NCBI GenBank assembly: GCA_019096065.1
Contig: JAGUCH010000004.1
Span: 682,001 to 746,000 of the forward strand
DNA length: 64,000 bases
Direction: 5' to 3'
From: Paracyclopina nana
Taxonomy: Eukaryota > Arthropoda > Copepoda > Cyclopoida > Cyclopettidae
In this document: positions 13,116 through 24,420 of the stretch, piece after piece
Layout of the letters: the number at the start of each line of letters is the position of its first letter
Numbering within the stretch: the first letter of the stretch is position 1
Made by a program: the position numbers and the translations under genes
The notes under the pieces: model-generated
Databases searched by the model: none
What the model was told of the DNA's origin: nothing
What the model saw: only the letters and a program-made list of their open reading frames with translations

Positions 13116-13558
13116 CAGGGTGACCAGAAAATTTGAGTGGGTTGTAGCCAGATTTTCCCCTAAAATAGCCACGTTTGGCTATCTCAGAAAAATTGCTCAA
13201 AATAGCCACAAATTGGTAAAAAATAGCCACATTTTTATGAATTTTCGAGATAATCTAAGTTATCATGAAAAAATTTACCGTTTTTGGGAATTGTTGTGGA
13301 TGAAATCAAGTATTTAATTATGATTTTCTTCTTATAATGGTGGCAAAAGATTTCTAAAAAAGTCAGCCATTTTTGCAAATTTCATTTTTTCCCTGCTTTT
13401 TTGATGATTTTCAAGCGTTTATTAAGTGAAAATATCCAATTTTCGGACTTTTCAAAAATAGCCACAAATGGCTATGGCTATTCGGACTAAATTTCCGTAG
13501 CCACACACGGGTCAAAAATAGCCACTTTGGCTATAAATAGCCACATCTGGTCACCCTG
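13116..13558. mobile_element. hAT-like MITE, 443 bp, with 8-bp target-site duplication
   Basis: The ends are CAGGGTGACCAGA and TCTGGTCACCCTG, exact 13-bp terminal inverted repeats. They are flanked by the direct repeat CTTTGTCC at 13108-13115 and 13559-13566. An 8-bp duplication and a CAGGG start are typical of hAT elements. The interior is made of AAATAGCCACA motifs and has no transposase, so it is non-autonomous. Related partial copies are at 25400-25500 and 28220-28380. Confidence 0.93.
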
Positions 13559-13759
13559 CTTTGTCCTCTTCGATTCGAATTTGACCTCTTCCATTTCGCG
13601 ACTTTTGGCTTGTAGCAAGCGTTGCATTGACAGCCCAAATATTTCCGAGCATCAATAAATATTTCGCGGAATCAACGTGAGTGAAATTGTGTTGTGTAAA
13701 GCGAACACGTGACACGGCAAAATCGCGCACGTGAGACGAGTTTTTCATCGCAGTTCATC

Positions 13760-15069
13760 ATGGAAAGCCAAAGCTTGAACAACAGCCCGGCAAAAGTGAA
13801 AGATGGCGTCGTTCCGGACTTTAATCACAACGACGAGAAGCGATTTCGGCACAAGCGTCGCAACTCGGCTCCGGATTTGAAGCTCACTCCACCCCGAAGT
13901 CACACATCGAGGCCCACCTATGTGGTGCCCAAAAAGGACCACCTTCGACACAGGAGGATTTCGACGAATGGCGGCATCAGCCGAAGAGCCATTTCTCCCT
14001 CTGGAATCCGTGATTACTTGTCCCGAGCCGACGAGAAGATCGAGGACTACTTGGAGCGGATCGTGCAGAATGTGCACGACAAGGCCGAAAATGCTCAAGT
14101 CATGGTGCAGAGTTGTGTGCAGAAGCTGCGCGATTGGAAGGCGTGCCATTTTGGCCAGCTGCCCGCGTGGATGAGGGACAACGATTATCTCCACTTTGGC
14201 CACCGTCCCGAGCTCCCCAGCTTCACCGAATGCTTTCGCTCCATCTTCCGAATTCATACTGAAACTGGCAACATTTGGACTCATCTCATCGGGTTTGTGG
14301 CCTTCGTCATCGCCACCATTGTGTTTTATGTCAAGCCCTTGTGCGACAACTGCCACACGGACATTCAGGTAAAATCAATATACAGGTATCCATTGCTGCG
14401 AGATCCAGTTAGATTCAGATTTCCTTGCAGATCAATGACAAGCTGATTTTCCTGTGCTTCTTCATCGGAGCCATTCTCTGCCTGGCTTGCTCCACCCTGT
14501 TCCACACAGTGGCCTGTCACTCCAAGTCTGTGGCTGGCATTTTCAGCCGACTGGATTATGCTGGCATTGCGCTGTTGATCGTGGGCAGCGTGATTCCGTG
14601 GCTGTATTATGGCTTCTATTGCCAATTTTATGCCAAGCTGACTTACATTATAGCAGTGTCAGTCTGTGGCATTTTGACAATGATGCTCATCATGTGGGAG
14701 CGCTTCGACCTGCCCGATTTCAGGGTGTACCGAGCAGTCGTATTTGTCACCCTCGCCTTGGTGTCCGCCCTGCCCATCATTCACTTTCTCATCGATAACG
14801 GCTTCCACGAGTCACTGCAGAAAGGCTCACTTGTCAAGCTGATTGTCATGGGCTCCCTGTACCTCACGGGGGCCTTTTTGTACGCCGCCCGGATTCCCGA
14901 GCGTTGGCTGCCTGGCAAGTGCGACATATGGTTCCAAAGCCACCAGATTTTCCACTTGCTGGTGGTTGCCGCAGCATTTGTTCATTACCATGGCATTTCA
15001 GAGATGGCGATGCATCGTCTCACGATTTTGGGCCCTATGTGCCCAAGTCCACCTCCACTAATTGCATAA
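13760..15069 (+). CDS. AdipoR: Adiponectin receptor (PAQR family)
   Basis: Exons 13760-14368 and 14431-15069 give 415 aa. A basic cytosolic N-terminus is followed by the conserved WMRDNDYLHFGHRPELPSF region and seven membrane segments starting near NIWTHLIGFVAFV. The zinc-binding histidines are in place: STLFHT in the second segment and HQIFHLLVV near the end. This places it in the PAQR1/2 class, which act as zinc-dependent ceramidases in insulin and lipid signalling. The ATG at 13760 is the only good start; the frame upstream has none. The last residues after MAMHRLTI (GPMCPSPPPLIA) are unlike other receptors, so the true 3' end may use another splice. Confidence 0.93.
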
Positions 15070-15379
15070 TTGTCTCCTTCCACTTGTTCTAGGCTGTGAA
15101 GGTTTCAACACATATTTCACATATTCACAAAAAAATATTGATGCAAATATCACTGCAACAGCAAAAGTTTCACACCCAATTGCTTGTTATATGGATGCCT
15201 TTTTAGTCACCTTTTGTCATACACACATTTGAGAAATAAAATATTTTAAGGTACGACATAAATTTGATGTATTGCAAAATGCTTAAGGTAATAACAGCAC
15301 TAAAAGGTGAGCAAGAAGTGGATAAAGCAATATGGTCAGTAAACAGGCACAGGATGTAAAATCATGATCGTCATAGCTA
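15070..15379. other. Shared 3' region of AdipoR and F-box/WD gene
   Basis: AT-rich sequence between two convergent stop codons, with an AATAAA at about 15235. No gene is visible. Confidence 0.4.
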
Positions 15380-18300
15380 TCAGCATACAGTAAAATCCCA
15401 AAGCTTGACCGTTTTGTCGTAGCTGCCCGAGACGATGTAAAAGTCGTTGAATTGTAGGCACGTCACTCCATCGGTGTGAGATCTGAAAGGGCACAGGTGG
15501 AAATGGCCAAAATTAGGTAAAATGAATTAGGTCTTAAAATACCTGAGGGTCACCAATCTTTGGCCGGTTTCAAGCTCCCAAACTTTGAGGGTTTTGTCAT
15601 CTGAGCTCGACACAATTCTCCACGAGTCGGCTTGCAGGCACCGAATGACCCCAGTGTGGCCTTCGGAACTCATCCAATCCAAGGTTGAAAGGCAAGTCCC
15701 CAACTCGAGGTCCCAGAGCTTGATGGTACTGTCGAGTGATCCGGAGATGATTTTCCTGCCCTCCATGGACAACGTGGTGACAGCATCCCCATGGCCTGTC
15801 AAAGTCTTGAGGCAAGCAGACCTTGTACCCAGCATGGACCAGACTTTGATGCACTTGTCTTCGGACCCGGATAGGATCAAGTTGCTGGGCTGATTGTCCC
15901 ATGGCACATGCATGCACAATACCCTGCCATGGTGACCCCTGAGAGTGGCCTCACATTTGCCAGTTTTGAGGCACCAAATCTTGAGCGTTGCATCGTATGA
16001 GCCACTGATGACCAGCCCATGCTCGTGGCTCATGGCCACACACCTGACAGTGTCAGTGTGTCCCACCATGGTCACTCTGCAGCCAATCGAAGAGTACGAG
16101 GGTTGGATGTCCAGATCCCACACTTTGATGGTGGTGTCCACAGATCCGGACACCAGTCGATTTCCCTCCAAATGCAGGCATCTCACCTCTCCGGAATGGC
16201 CGGTCAAAGTCATCACTGACCAGGGACTGTTGGTTTTGATATTCCACACCCGAATGGTCTTGTCATGGCTGCCGCTGACAATTCGACCCGAATCAAATTG
16301 CACGCAAGAGATGGCCGCTGAGTGGCCTTCAAATGTCCGCACGTGGCACTGGCCTTTCAGCCACGACCTTCGAAGCTTGTATCGTTCACGAAAAATGGCC
16401 CTCCAATTGAGCCTATTCCTATGCCGTTCAATCTGCTCGAGATCTTCGTTGGCCGAGAGCCTCCATCTTGGCAAATAGCAGAGTCGATGCCAAATCCATT
16501 CGGAATCAATCAACTAGAATAATCCGACATACATAAAATTGCGAACAATTGATACATTAATTACTCACGTGATTCCAATATCGACAGACTTGCCGACATC
16601 GATTGAGGGTGATTGGGTCCAGAAAGCTGAGGATTTTGCTCACCAAAAGCGAGGGGAGCAATTGGAGGGGATCAGAGCAGCCATCCGGACAAAGAAAATG
16701 CAGGTCATTCTGGGTTGAGGAGCCAAGCCTTCCAGCCAACCAGTGGTATTGGGACGCTCCTAAGAATGGCTGGAAAAAAATTCCATTTGAGTACATTGGC
16801 CCATAATAAGCAACAGGTTCCCGTTTTAGTATGCCAATAGTACGTACTGCAAGCTAATTTATGTGCCCCATCAAGAAAAAAGCAATCCTCAGGCTGTTCT
16901 ATAACCGAGACAAGCTTATATTCAAGCATGGTTGCATAAGATAAAATGGCCAGTTCACAAAGTGGGGAGCATTGAGGAAATATGCGATACACACTCAAGA
17001 AGTTGGACAAATGCCCCAGGCGTCGTTTTGTTGTCAGCTATTTAAAGCATTCCCATTTTTTTGAGGTGGAAGAATTTCAAATTACGTAATAGCTAATTTT
17101 GCAGTAGGCCCGAAAATGAGCAAAAAATTAGTTGCGGTCTTGACTTGAGTACAAGCATGTGTTCATTTGAGCTGCTCATTTGCAACAAGATGTGAATCTC
17201 AGCGTCTGTTGTACTCGCTCTTGTAGAGCTCTGAGGTGAAAAACCTATATAATAGCAGATGGTTTGACCACTGCTCCTTCAGTTGGGCTCGACATGGCGT
17301 TCTTCAAGGTTACCCTCATAGTCGCTGCAGCTACTCTGACCACATCATTTGCTCAAAATGTTATTGTAAGTTGACTGACCTTTTAGAATGAAGTTCATAC
17401 ATCACACAAAGGAACCTAGTTTTGAAGCAGATTTTTATCACCTTTTTTGCTCCAAATGGCTTTAAATGAACATTTAGCTATGGCCTTCAACAAAAGACAG
17501 TAGATGGCGCTCAAAAAATCAGGTTACCAGACTGAGGAACTCATATTTTCGCCATTCCGCCGTCAAAAAAGCCAAAAAGTGTAGGTAGTGAAAAATCCAC
17601 TTCTGGTATTTTTTGTCACCCCTCTAAGGTGGCGCCATCAGAAATGCAAGCGACAAAACGCCTGAACTAAGTCTCAATACTGTGATACTGCTTGGTTATT
17701 TGGGCGTTTCCAGGAAGCATTTTGAAACCAGATTGCTAAATGATCTTTTAGCATGCCAACACTGATTTTAAAAATGCATTATCTCGTTTTTAGACTCCTG
17801 GAGGAACATTTCTGTTGCAACCAGGACAGCAAGTCAGTCCGTTTTTCTACTTCCCTCAGCAGTTTCAACAACAACAACAACAACAACAACAACAACTGCA
17901 ACAACCACAAGTACAATTTGCCTTCAACCAGCAATTCCCCAGCAATCACAGCTACAAAGAGTTCATCCTGCACAGTTTCTAAATAGTCCACAATTCATCA
18001 ATCAAGCAGTACAACAGCCAGCCACTGAAGCCAGAAATGTGGAACAAGTACTGGACTTTTCCTCCGGATCAGCTCAAGTGGCCCAATCCACAGCCACTAA
18101 GGTCAACCGCCTCACTGAGGACGAGCTGACAAAAGGCAGCAACAAGGCCTTTTCGACATTCCTTAGAGCCATCATTAGGGCCGACTTGAGAGAAACTGTG
18201 GACAGCTCAGATGACATCACCATCTTTTCCCCCATGAATGATGCATTCGAGAAATTCAACCAAGACGTTGAAACCATGCCCATTCCAGAGCTGAGGAGAA

Positions 18301-18894
18301 TACTGCTCAAGCACATCGTCAAGGGTACATTGCCCACGAAAAACTTGCAAAATGGCCCAGTAAGAATAGTCACGTATATACAGGCAAAAGTGTCAAAAAT
18401 GTTCTCTTTTTGTCCTTCAGCTCGTCACTTTGGGAGGCGAAACCGTGGAGATTAGAGTGAAACCCAATGCAGTATTTACCGTGGCTCACAACTCGGGAGA
18501 GTCGAAAATCACCGTGAAGAACATTGAGACCAAATGGGGATTAGTACATGTGATTGACAGCGTACTGACATAGTAACAAATATACAGTATATAATAATAT
18601 ACTTACGCTGATGCTTTTCACCGCGATTGTCCGCTGCGCATCGTTCAAATTGCTGAACCAGTGTGTCATGGCTAACAGGCCTTTTCGGAATTCTTGAGGC
18701 TCAAAATCGGTTCTTCGTCGGCTCAATGTCACTGGCAACTTGTACCGATGTGGCAGAGAATGGCTGCGTTTTCCCACATTCGCTTCAAAGTTGGGCTTCG
18801 TTTGCGGCAAATCCATGATTGTGACGATGTCAGATTCACTCAAAGTTCTTCGATTTGGTTCTTCTTCATCACTGACCAAAGACGTCACAGCCAT
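15380..18894 (-). CDS. F-box/WD40-repeat protein (SCF substrate receptor)
   Basis: Four exons (18894-18607, 16769-16569, 16513-15543, 15482-15380) join in phase to 520 aa. The first exon has a WFSNLNDAQRT helix like that preceding the F-box in FBXW proteins. The second has the F-box (LLPSLLVSKILSFLDPITLN, CRQVCRYWNH). The third and fourth have seven WD40 blades, each with a GH...SGS.D.TIKVWD core. The last blade is completed only by the short 3' exon (SHTDGVTCLQFNDFYIVSGS). The role is expected in SCF ubiquitin ligases, with the blades reading phosphodegrons. It is nearest to FBXW7/MET30-like proteins but I cannot assign one orthologue. The 1.8-kb first intron holds a plus-strand fasciclin gene. 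Confidence 0.85.
17246..17283 (+). promoter_or_regulatory. TATA box and initiator of the fasciclin gene
   Basis: TATATAAT at 17246-17253 lies about 30 bp before TCAGT at 17279-17283, the arthropod initiator motif, 11 bp ahead of the ATG at 17294. The arrangement predicts a very short 5' UTR. Confidence 0.6.
17294..18573 (+). CDS. Secreted fasciclin (FAS1) domain protein, nested; one-base frame break
   Basis: Exons 17294-17365, 17794-18359 and 18421-18573 encode a signal peptide (MAFFKVTLIVAAATLTTSFA), a Gln-rich linker with a CAA run at about 17870-17895, and one FAS1 domain. The domain runs from about AFSTFLRAIIRADLRE through FSPMNDAFEKF to HVIDSVL, the family's H2 end motif. FAS1 proteins mediate cell or matrix adhesion. 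The CDS sums to 791 nt: the frame shifts by one base near the CCCC run at 17937-17940. One extra C there would give a continuous Gln-rich reading, so a sequencing error or a true 1-nt deletion is likely. The gene lies wholly inside intron 1 of the minus-strand F-box/WD gene. Confidence 0.8.
17460..17660. repeat. Remnant of the ACCAGA/TCTGGT foldback family
   Basis: CCACTTCTGGTATTTTTTGTC at about 17599-17620, with the preceding GCCGTCAAAAAAGCCAAAA, matches the right arm of the element at 54592-55010. It sits in the first intron of the fasciclin gene. Confidence 0.5.
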
Positions 18895-19485
18895 AGTTTT
18901 TGACGCACTCTCTGCCTGTCTGTTTTTCTTTTCCCCCTTCTACTTTCGCGAGTTTTTTCATTGGTCTGAATTGGCGGGAAATGAAGCGTTATTTTTAAGG
19001 CAGAAAAAGTTTCCTCTTAAATCCATCTAAGCATTCATGCAAAGCTTTCTCACTTATTAGTATTCAGCAAATTGTACAACTTTTATTCTTTTGAGTATCT
19101 TATTTGCTAATAAATCGCTTTTTCCCGCGATTAGAGTGGTTGACCGCCTTAGAAAATATTGGCTCGAGCTAGTCCGATCCTTGCTTGCTAAAAAAGTTAT
19201 CGAAGGTGCGTGATTTTTTTCCGTCAATTTACCGCTCGTTAAGCTAAAAAATGAGAGGGTTAATTCTTCGCGCTTTTGTCAGGAAAAGTAAAATACAGAT
19301 GGAGGAAATGTGTGCACTTTCCTAAAATTGCTGTGATACGTTGAATTTACAACAACTCAGCAGGTAAAAGCTTCGAATTTCTCACTTGTCAGCCCTTTTT
19401 CAAAGTTTACGACTTCCCTGGCTTCAGCTTATTTTCACAGCCAGAGCGCTGAAAATTGGACATTGTCAGTTGCTGTAAAATAAGA
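18895..19485. other. Spacer: F-box/WD 5' flank and orphan-gene promoter
   Basis: The 590 bp between divergent start codons. No coding exon or repeat is evident; it probably carries two promoters. Confidence 0.45.
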
Positions 19486-20318
19486 ATGGCGAAAAGGGCC
19501 TTTATAGCACTCGTTGTTGCAGCCCTTATTCATGAATCATTCTGTGACACTGATATTGTGGCTAGAACCAATGCAATCTTGAAGGAGAAGATTACTAATA
19601 TGACAATGGAAGACAAAAAGGAAATACATTTAGTAAATGAATACAGGCAAAGCGCATTTTTGCATTTTGTTCAACATGATTTGGGCTTGGATATCCCTGA
19701 GAACACCACAGATTTTGAGTCATTTCTACGGTCTAGCATTCAATCAGGAGCACTCACAATTAAAAAAGTAACAAACATTGCAAACTACCAATCCAATTTT
19801 CAACAATTATGTGCTTTTTACAAGCTGGAGAGGTTGGATACTTATGCCAAAAAAAGCCAGCTGGTCTATGCCATTTTTCTGATCAAGATAATGCGATTGA
19901 AGCCTCAAGATTTGTCCATGACCCAACAGGAATTTTGCTCCTTATTGGATAACTGTGCTGGTAGCTATTCAAACATATTTCAAGCAAACCTACTTTCTTG
20001 CTTTCTAAAATCAGGCACTCGATCACAAGGCTGGGGAATTATTGAATGTTTTTTTCGCTTTGATCCATGATATTTTCGTTACAGCATATAGCGAGTTTTT
20101 TCTTTAATGTCCTTATAGAAACACCAATTGATGCAACAAATGCTATCACCAAAGAAGAATCACACGAGGTCAGAGCTCTTACTGTAAAATCCGACGAGGC
20201 AAATCAGCAAGAATCAAATGAAGAAGAGGATACTTTCTACGTAGCTAATTCGCAAAAACGTGGCGCAGAATTGGCCCTACTAATAGGTGCTGTCCATTTC
20301 TTTTTTGCCCTGCAATAA
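19486..20318 (+). CDS. Orphan secreted protein, probably GPI-anchored
   Basis: Exons 19486-19960 and 20119-20318 join in phase (GCT G|GT ... AG|AA) to 224 aa. The start at 19486 (MAKRAFIALVVAALIHESFC) gives a clear signal peptide; the frame upstream has no other ATG. The mature part is mixed helical with a few cysteines and one NMT and one NTT glycosylation site. The C-terminus is acidic then ends in AELALLIGAVHFFFALQ, a hydrophobic tail with no basic stop, as in GPI-anchor signals. I recognise no family. Without the intron the first exon would read on to a different end at 20070, so the splice is a prediction. Confidence 0.6.
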
Positions 20319-20930
20319 ATTCTTTCAAAAAAATACGTTCACATTACTGTACGAATTTAGCTCTAAAAATAGTTAGAAAAGTACATTCACTTCACAATTA
20401 ATAATGACATAGTTGAATGAAGATAGAGACCTTTAAAATGGCGTTAAATGTAAAAATGTCAAAGATCTCTTAGATAAAACAAATGTAATCTACCAGTTTT
20501 AAGGTAAATGAGCTGCTATTAAAAGTGCTATCTTGGCCTGAATTTGCATCTAAATAAAGTCGAATTATGGCTTATTTTTTCACACTAGACTCACTCTTCC
20601 CTTTTGAGAGATTCCAACTAGCTCTGCAGTTTGAGCTGTACCGTTATTTGTGACAAAAAAGTTCAGCTACTTTAGTAATAAAACTTTTTGGTGGCACTCA
20701 AGTGCTAAAAGAGGAGTATAATCCTGTATTTTTGTACATTATGGGCAACAGGGAGGTCCAAAGTTTTACTACATAAGAATTTTACAAAACTTTGGGGGCC
20801 CATAACTCCACTCCCAGGGGTCCAAGGGCAAACCTCCCTTGTCTCAATGAACCCCCCAGGGTAGACCCTCAAAATTCTCCATAACATTTCCAGAAAGCTT
20901 TCGGTGACACTAAACTCACTCATCAACGGA
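20319..20930. other. Spacer with no gene seen
   Basis: AT-rich sequence after the orphan gene; the segment at 20740-20900 has low-complexity C-rich patches. I see no gene or clear repeat structure. Confidence 0.4.
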
Positions 20931-21352
20931 TTATTAGGCTTCCGACCACCTATTTTGCCCCAAACAACCACCATTTTTCAGACCAAATAAAAAACGACCA
21001 CTTTTCCGACCACCTACCAAAAAAGAGCAGAAACTCACTTCCTCTTCACATATACTAAATACTGCCAACAATCGTGCACAAACGCGCACAAACGCGCACT
21101 TCCGTGCAAAAACGCGCACTTCCGCGCACGAACGCGCACTACCGCGCACGAACGCGCACTTCCGCGCACGAACGCGCACTTCCGCGCACGAACGCGCACT
21201 TCCGCGCACGAACGCGCACTTCCGCGCACGAACGCGCACTTCCGCGCACGAACGCGCACTACCGCGCACGAACGCGCACTACCGCACACTACCGCGCACA
21301 AACGCGCACTACCGCGCACAAACGCGCACAAACGCGCTCAAAGGCGCAATAA
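20931..21352. repeat. 20-bp GC-rich minisatellite with flanking repeat
   Basis: From about 21070 to 21345 the unit AACGCGCACTTCCGCGCACG (20 bp) is repeated some 13 times, very GC-rich against an AT-rich background. It is preceded by ACTAAATACTGCC and by CGACCACTTTTCCGACCA. Degenerate reverse-complement pieces (TGTGCGCGTTTGTG, GGCAGTATTTAGTA) occur at 24895-25000, so the array is part of a larger repeat family. Confidence 0.9.
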
Positions 21353-21535
21353 CTAACTCATATTAACTAAAAAAAAATGGGTCATTTACTCTCTTCTGAG
21401 ACCTGACTCAGCATTCTTGACCCAATTCTTAGCTCTGCTGAAAATTTGATGCACCTGAGTCAACCCCAACATGTAGATCAAGCAAGGATTTGTTTGAGTA
21501 GGGATTATTGGACTTGGGATTTTGAGCCATCAGTT

Positions 21536-21715
21536 TGTGTGACTAGGGTTTGTGAGACTAGTGTTTGTGTGAATAGGGTTTGTGTGAATAGGGTTTGGGG
21601 GTATATCTGCCAAACCGCAAATCCACCTAAACGCAATCCACTTAAACGCAGTCCATCTAAACGCAGTCCGCCTAAACGCAGTTCGCCTCAACGCAGTCAG
21701 CACCAATACACAGAC
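21536..21715. repeat. Two adjacent 15-bp tandem repeats
   Basis: GTTTGTGTGAATAGG repeats at about 21536-21600 and CCACCTAAACGCAAT-type units repeat at 21615-21700. Looser GTTTGT units recur at 22050-22090 and 22440-22500. Confidence 0.7.
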
Positions 21716-22743
21716 ATGATTATTTCGTAATGCTTGTGAACAAAAAAGAGTGATATTAATTTTAATGGTTTCTACGAAATCATTACTATATTAGGTCTTC
21801 TGGATTTATTACAGCATTGACTTGAAGGTGAATGTAACCCAACTGTTACCAAATTTGAGATTCTGGCTTATGCCATTAATTCTTAAAAAATCCTGTCTAT
21901 CTGATGCATGGGCCATTTTTCTGACAGAATGAACAGCATTGATCCAATCTAATATTTATGTTGCTGAGCATTTGAGAGACTTGCAGATTAGTTTTTAGGT
22001 AACAAACTCTTTCAATAGTTCTAATCAAATATGAGCTCATCTGAAAGGTTTGCGTGAATAGGGTTTGTGAGACTAATGTTTGTGAGAGAATAAAGATTGC
22101 ACAGTGGGTTTATTTGCCGATTTCACGCACACAGAAAAAAGTCGCGAAATCAAGTTAATCAACGTAGCTCCTCTTTTTTATTGGTCTAAGATGAAAATAT
22201 TGCACCCTAGCACCCAGGAGAACAAGTAAGAGCAGCCAATTCTGGTGGATATAATCATTTTATGCCATAATTTTGACTTCCCTGACTTGGTCACTCAATT
22301 GGATTCGCTTGGATTTGTACTCTACAGATAAGCCTACAAGTCTTGCAAATTAAACGCTTAAAATTGGTGGCAAAATCCGAAATCTGCGATTTGACGTAAT
22401 TTCTCGTTGTGCCTAATTCTTGTTGGTTGGGTTTGGGGACTGTAGGGCTTTTCTAAGGGTTTGTCAGAAAAGGGTTTGTCAGACAATTGGTTTGTCATGG
22501 TTTTTTAGACATGGGCTGTTGGGGTAGTATTTCAGAGAGTAGAGTTTTGTACAAAAATATATGTGAGACTATTATGTCTGAGGCAAGTGTTCTAAAAGAA
22601 AGCATTTGGTAGACTAGTGCATTTATTTTTTGTTAACATGTTCATTAAACCACTGAAGTCAAATTTTTGTGGGTATTTTGTCTGTGATAAATTATATTAC
22701 ACAGATATACTAGAACCTCTGAGAAAGTCAGCTCATCCATAGT

Positions 22744-24088
22744 TCATTTGATTTGAACTAGCAAGAACCATTCATTGATAGAAGCTTTCCTCATTAGCAA
22801 CCTAATGTTAAGGTTGTAGGTGTTGTCTGGAGTGAAGCCTGCAATTTCTGTAAATAAAGTCACAAGTTAGAGATAGGCTTGAAATGTAGCACCAGGGTGT
22901 AGTATCAGGGGAGGGATATGCAAGATAGGGTAGAGCAGGATATGGTAAACTAGGATTTGGGTAGACTAGGATTAGGTAGTCTAGGATTGGGAAGACTAGG
23001 ATTTGGGTGAAAAGATTTGAAGGACTAGGATAGGTGAGATAGGTAGAGTAAATAAGGTAAGGTAAAAATGGGTTGGGTATTTACTGAGGTTGTTGTTTCT
23101 AAGCTTCTAAAATCCACTTACTCAGATATTGCAATCTAAGGCATCCGAATGACAAGTTGAAGACATGCCACACAAACAGATAAGTGCTCAAAGCAGTCAT
23201 CACTGAAAAGTATATCCAGATAATGAGGTAAATCATTCTGTTGTCCTCATTTTGTCCAAGGAAGCAATGTCCGGATAATTTCCTGATTGTTCCGCTAGCA
23301 GTTTGGATAGACATCTTGGTAACAACATCCAAAGGGAAGGTATGTCCCATCAAATTACTCTGTGAAAATGTGAAAAACAAATAGTTTAGAATTAGATATA
23401 TTAGATAAGTATTTGTTAGGCAGAAGTGGGTAAAAGATTCAGGGGTATCTTTGGGGTTTCAACACTATGACTGGGTAGGCTAGGATTGGGTAGACTATGA
23501 TTGGGTAGACTGGGATTGGGTAGACAAGGATTGGGTAGACTATGATTGGGTAGACTATGATTTGGGAGAAAGGCTTTGGAGGACAAGGTAAGGTTACACT
23601 AGTTTATTTGGCAGACAAGGATTGGGTAGACTATGATTGGGTTGACTTTGATAGGGTAGATTATATTTTGGGACATTTGGGTTTGGAAGAATTGGATAAT
23701 GGTTATTAGAGTTGGGGTGAGGGAGAGTTTAAAAAAGAGAATATTTAGGTTTGGCTTTTGCTCTAGAATAAGGTATAGGTGACTAGGGTTTGGGAAGCTT
23801 GGAAAATGGTAGAGTAGCTTAGATATTTCTTTTCACCTGAGTTGAAAAATCAAGTCCCAGGTTGAGAAAGTCTCAGTTGAGGTAGAGGTTAGTAATATAA
23901 ATGTTCATGGCCAGAAGTAGAACATTCATCCAGCGACAAATCAAGTATTTGCAGTAATAGGTCCATAATTTTCCCCAAATAAGAGATATTGATCTTGCAG
24001 TCTTCTCCTTGTCATGGATGTGTTGTAGCATTTTGGAAGTTAAATTTCCTTCCAGAAATTGCCACAGTAGTTGGAATAGAGAAATCCA
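22744..24088 (-). pseudogene. Innexin 3' fragment with in-frame stop
   Basis: Three exons join in phase: 24088-23837, 23359-23122 and 22847-22744. The first has LLWQFLEGNLTSKMLQ and the third-segment region KYLICRWMNVLLLAMNIY. The second has TFPLDVVTKMS, SGTIRKLSGHCFLGQNEDN (second extracellular loop, CFLGQNEDN matching the innexin CVLPLNxxNEK pattern) and a fourth membrane segment. The third ends NIRLLMRKASINEWFLL. These are the innexin gap-junction landmarks. A TGA at 23875-23873 interrupts the frame where innexins have a conserved Gly (ITNLYLN-stop-DFLNLG). The exons for the N-terminal half are not in the neighbouring sequence. It is therefore probably a truncated pseudogene, though a distant 5' exon cannot be excluded. 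Confidence 0.75.
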
Positions 24089-24420
24089 CTACAAAAAAGA
24101 AGTAGCAGGGTAGTACACTTAGATTGTTCAGAAATCTAGGATATGGAGGGGAGGCTAGTAACAGGCAGAGTTGGGTATTGGAAAGTAGAGTACAATTCTG
24201 GAGTCAAATATGTAGCTGACTAGGATTGGTAGGACAAGGATTTGGTAGTCTAGGTATTGGGAAGCTAGGATTGGAAGAGCTAGGATTTTGATGATAAGAC
24301 CAACTAGAGTAGGATTAGGGTGCCTATGATTGGCAATTGCAGGAAAGAATAAATAAGAATTCGGGAGGCAAGATCAAGACAAATAGGATTTAGGATTATA
24401 GGATATGATTTGGGGTCTAT
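22910..24420. repeat. Degenerate 14-bp repeats in innexin introns
   Basis: GGGTAGACTAGGATT and GGGTAGACTATGATT units recur at 22915-23060, 23465-23660 and more loosely at 24215-24330. They fill the two innexin introns and the upstream flank. Confidence 0.75.

Noticed and set aside
13745..14625. Frames opposite the adiponectin receptor exons
   Set aside because: They mirror the strong plus-strand gene and have no coding signature of their own.
18541..18606. C-terminal tail of the short minus-strand frame (hydrophobic VSILLYTVYLLL)
   Set aside because: It follows a GTAAGT donor at 18606-18601, so it is intron sequence and not a membrane segment.
20934..21352. Long Arg/Ala/Cys-rich frames on both strands
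   Set aside because: They are translations of the 20-bp repeat, since every frame stays open because the unit lacks stops.
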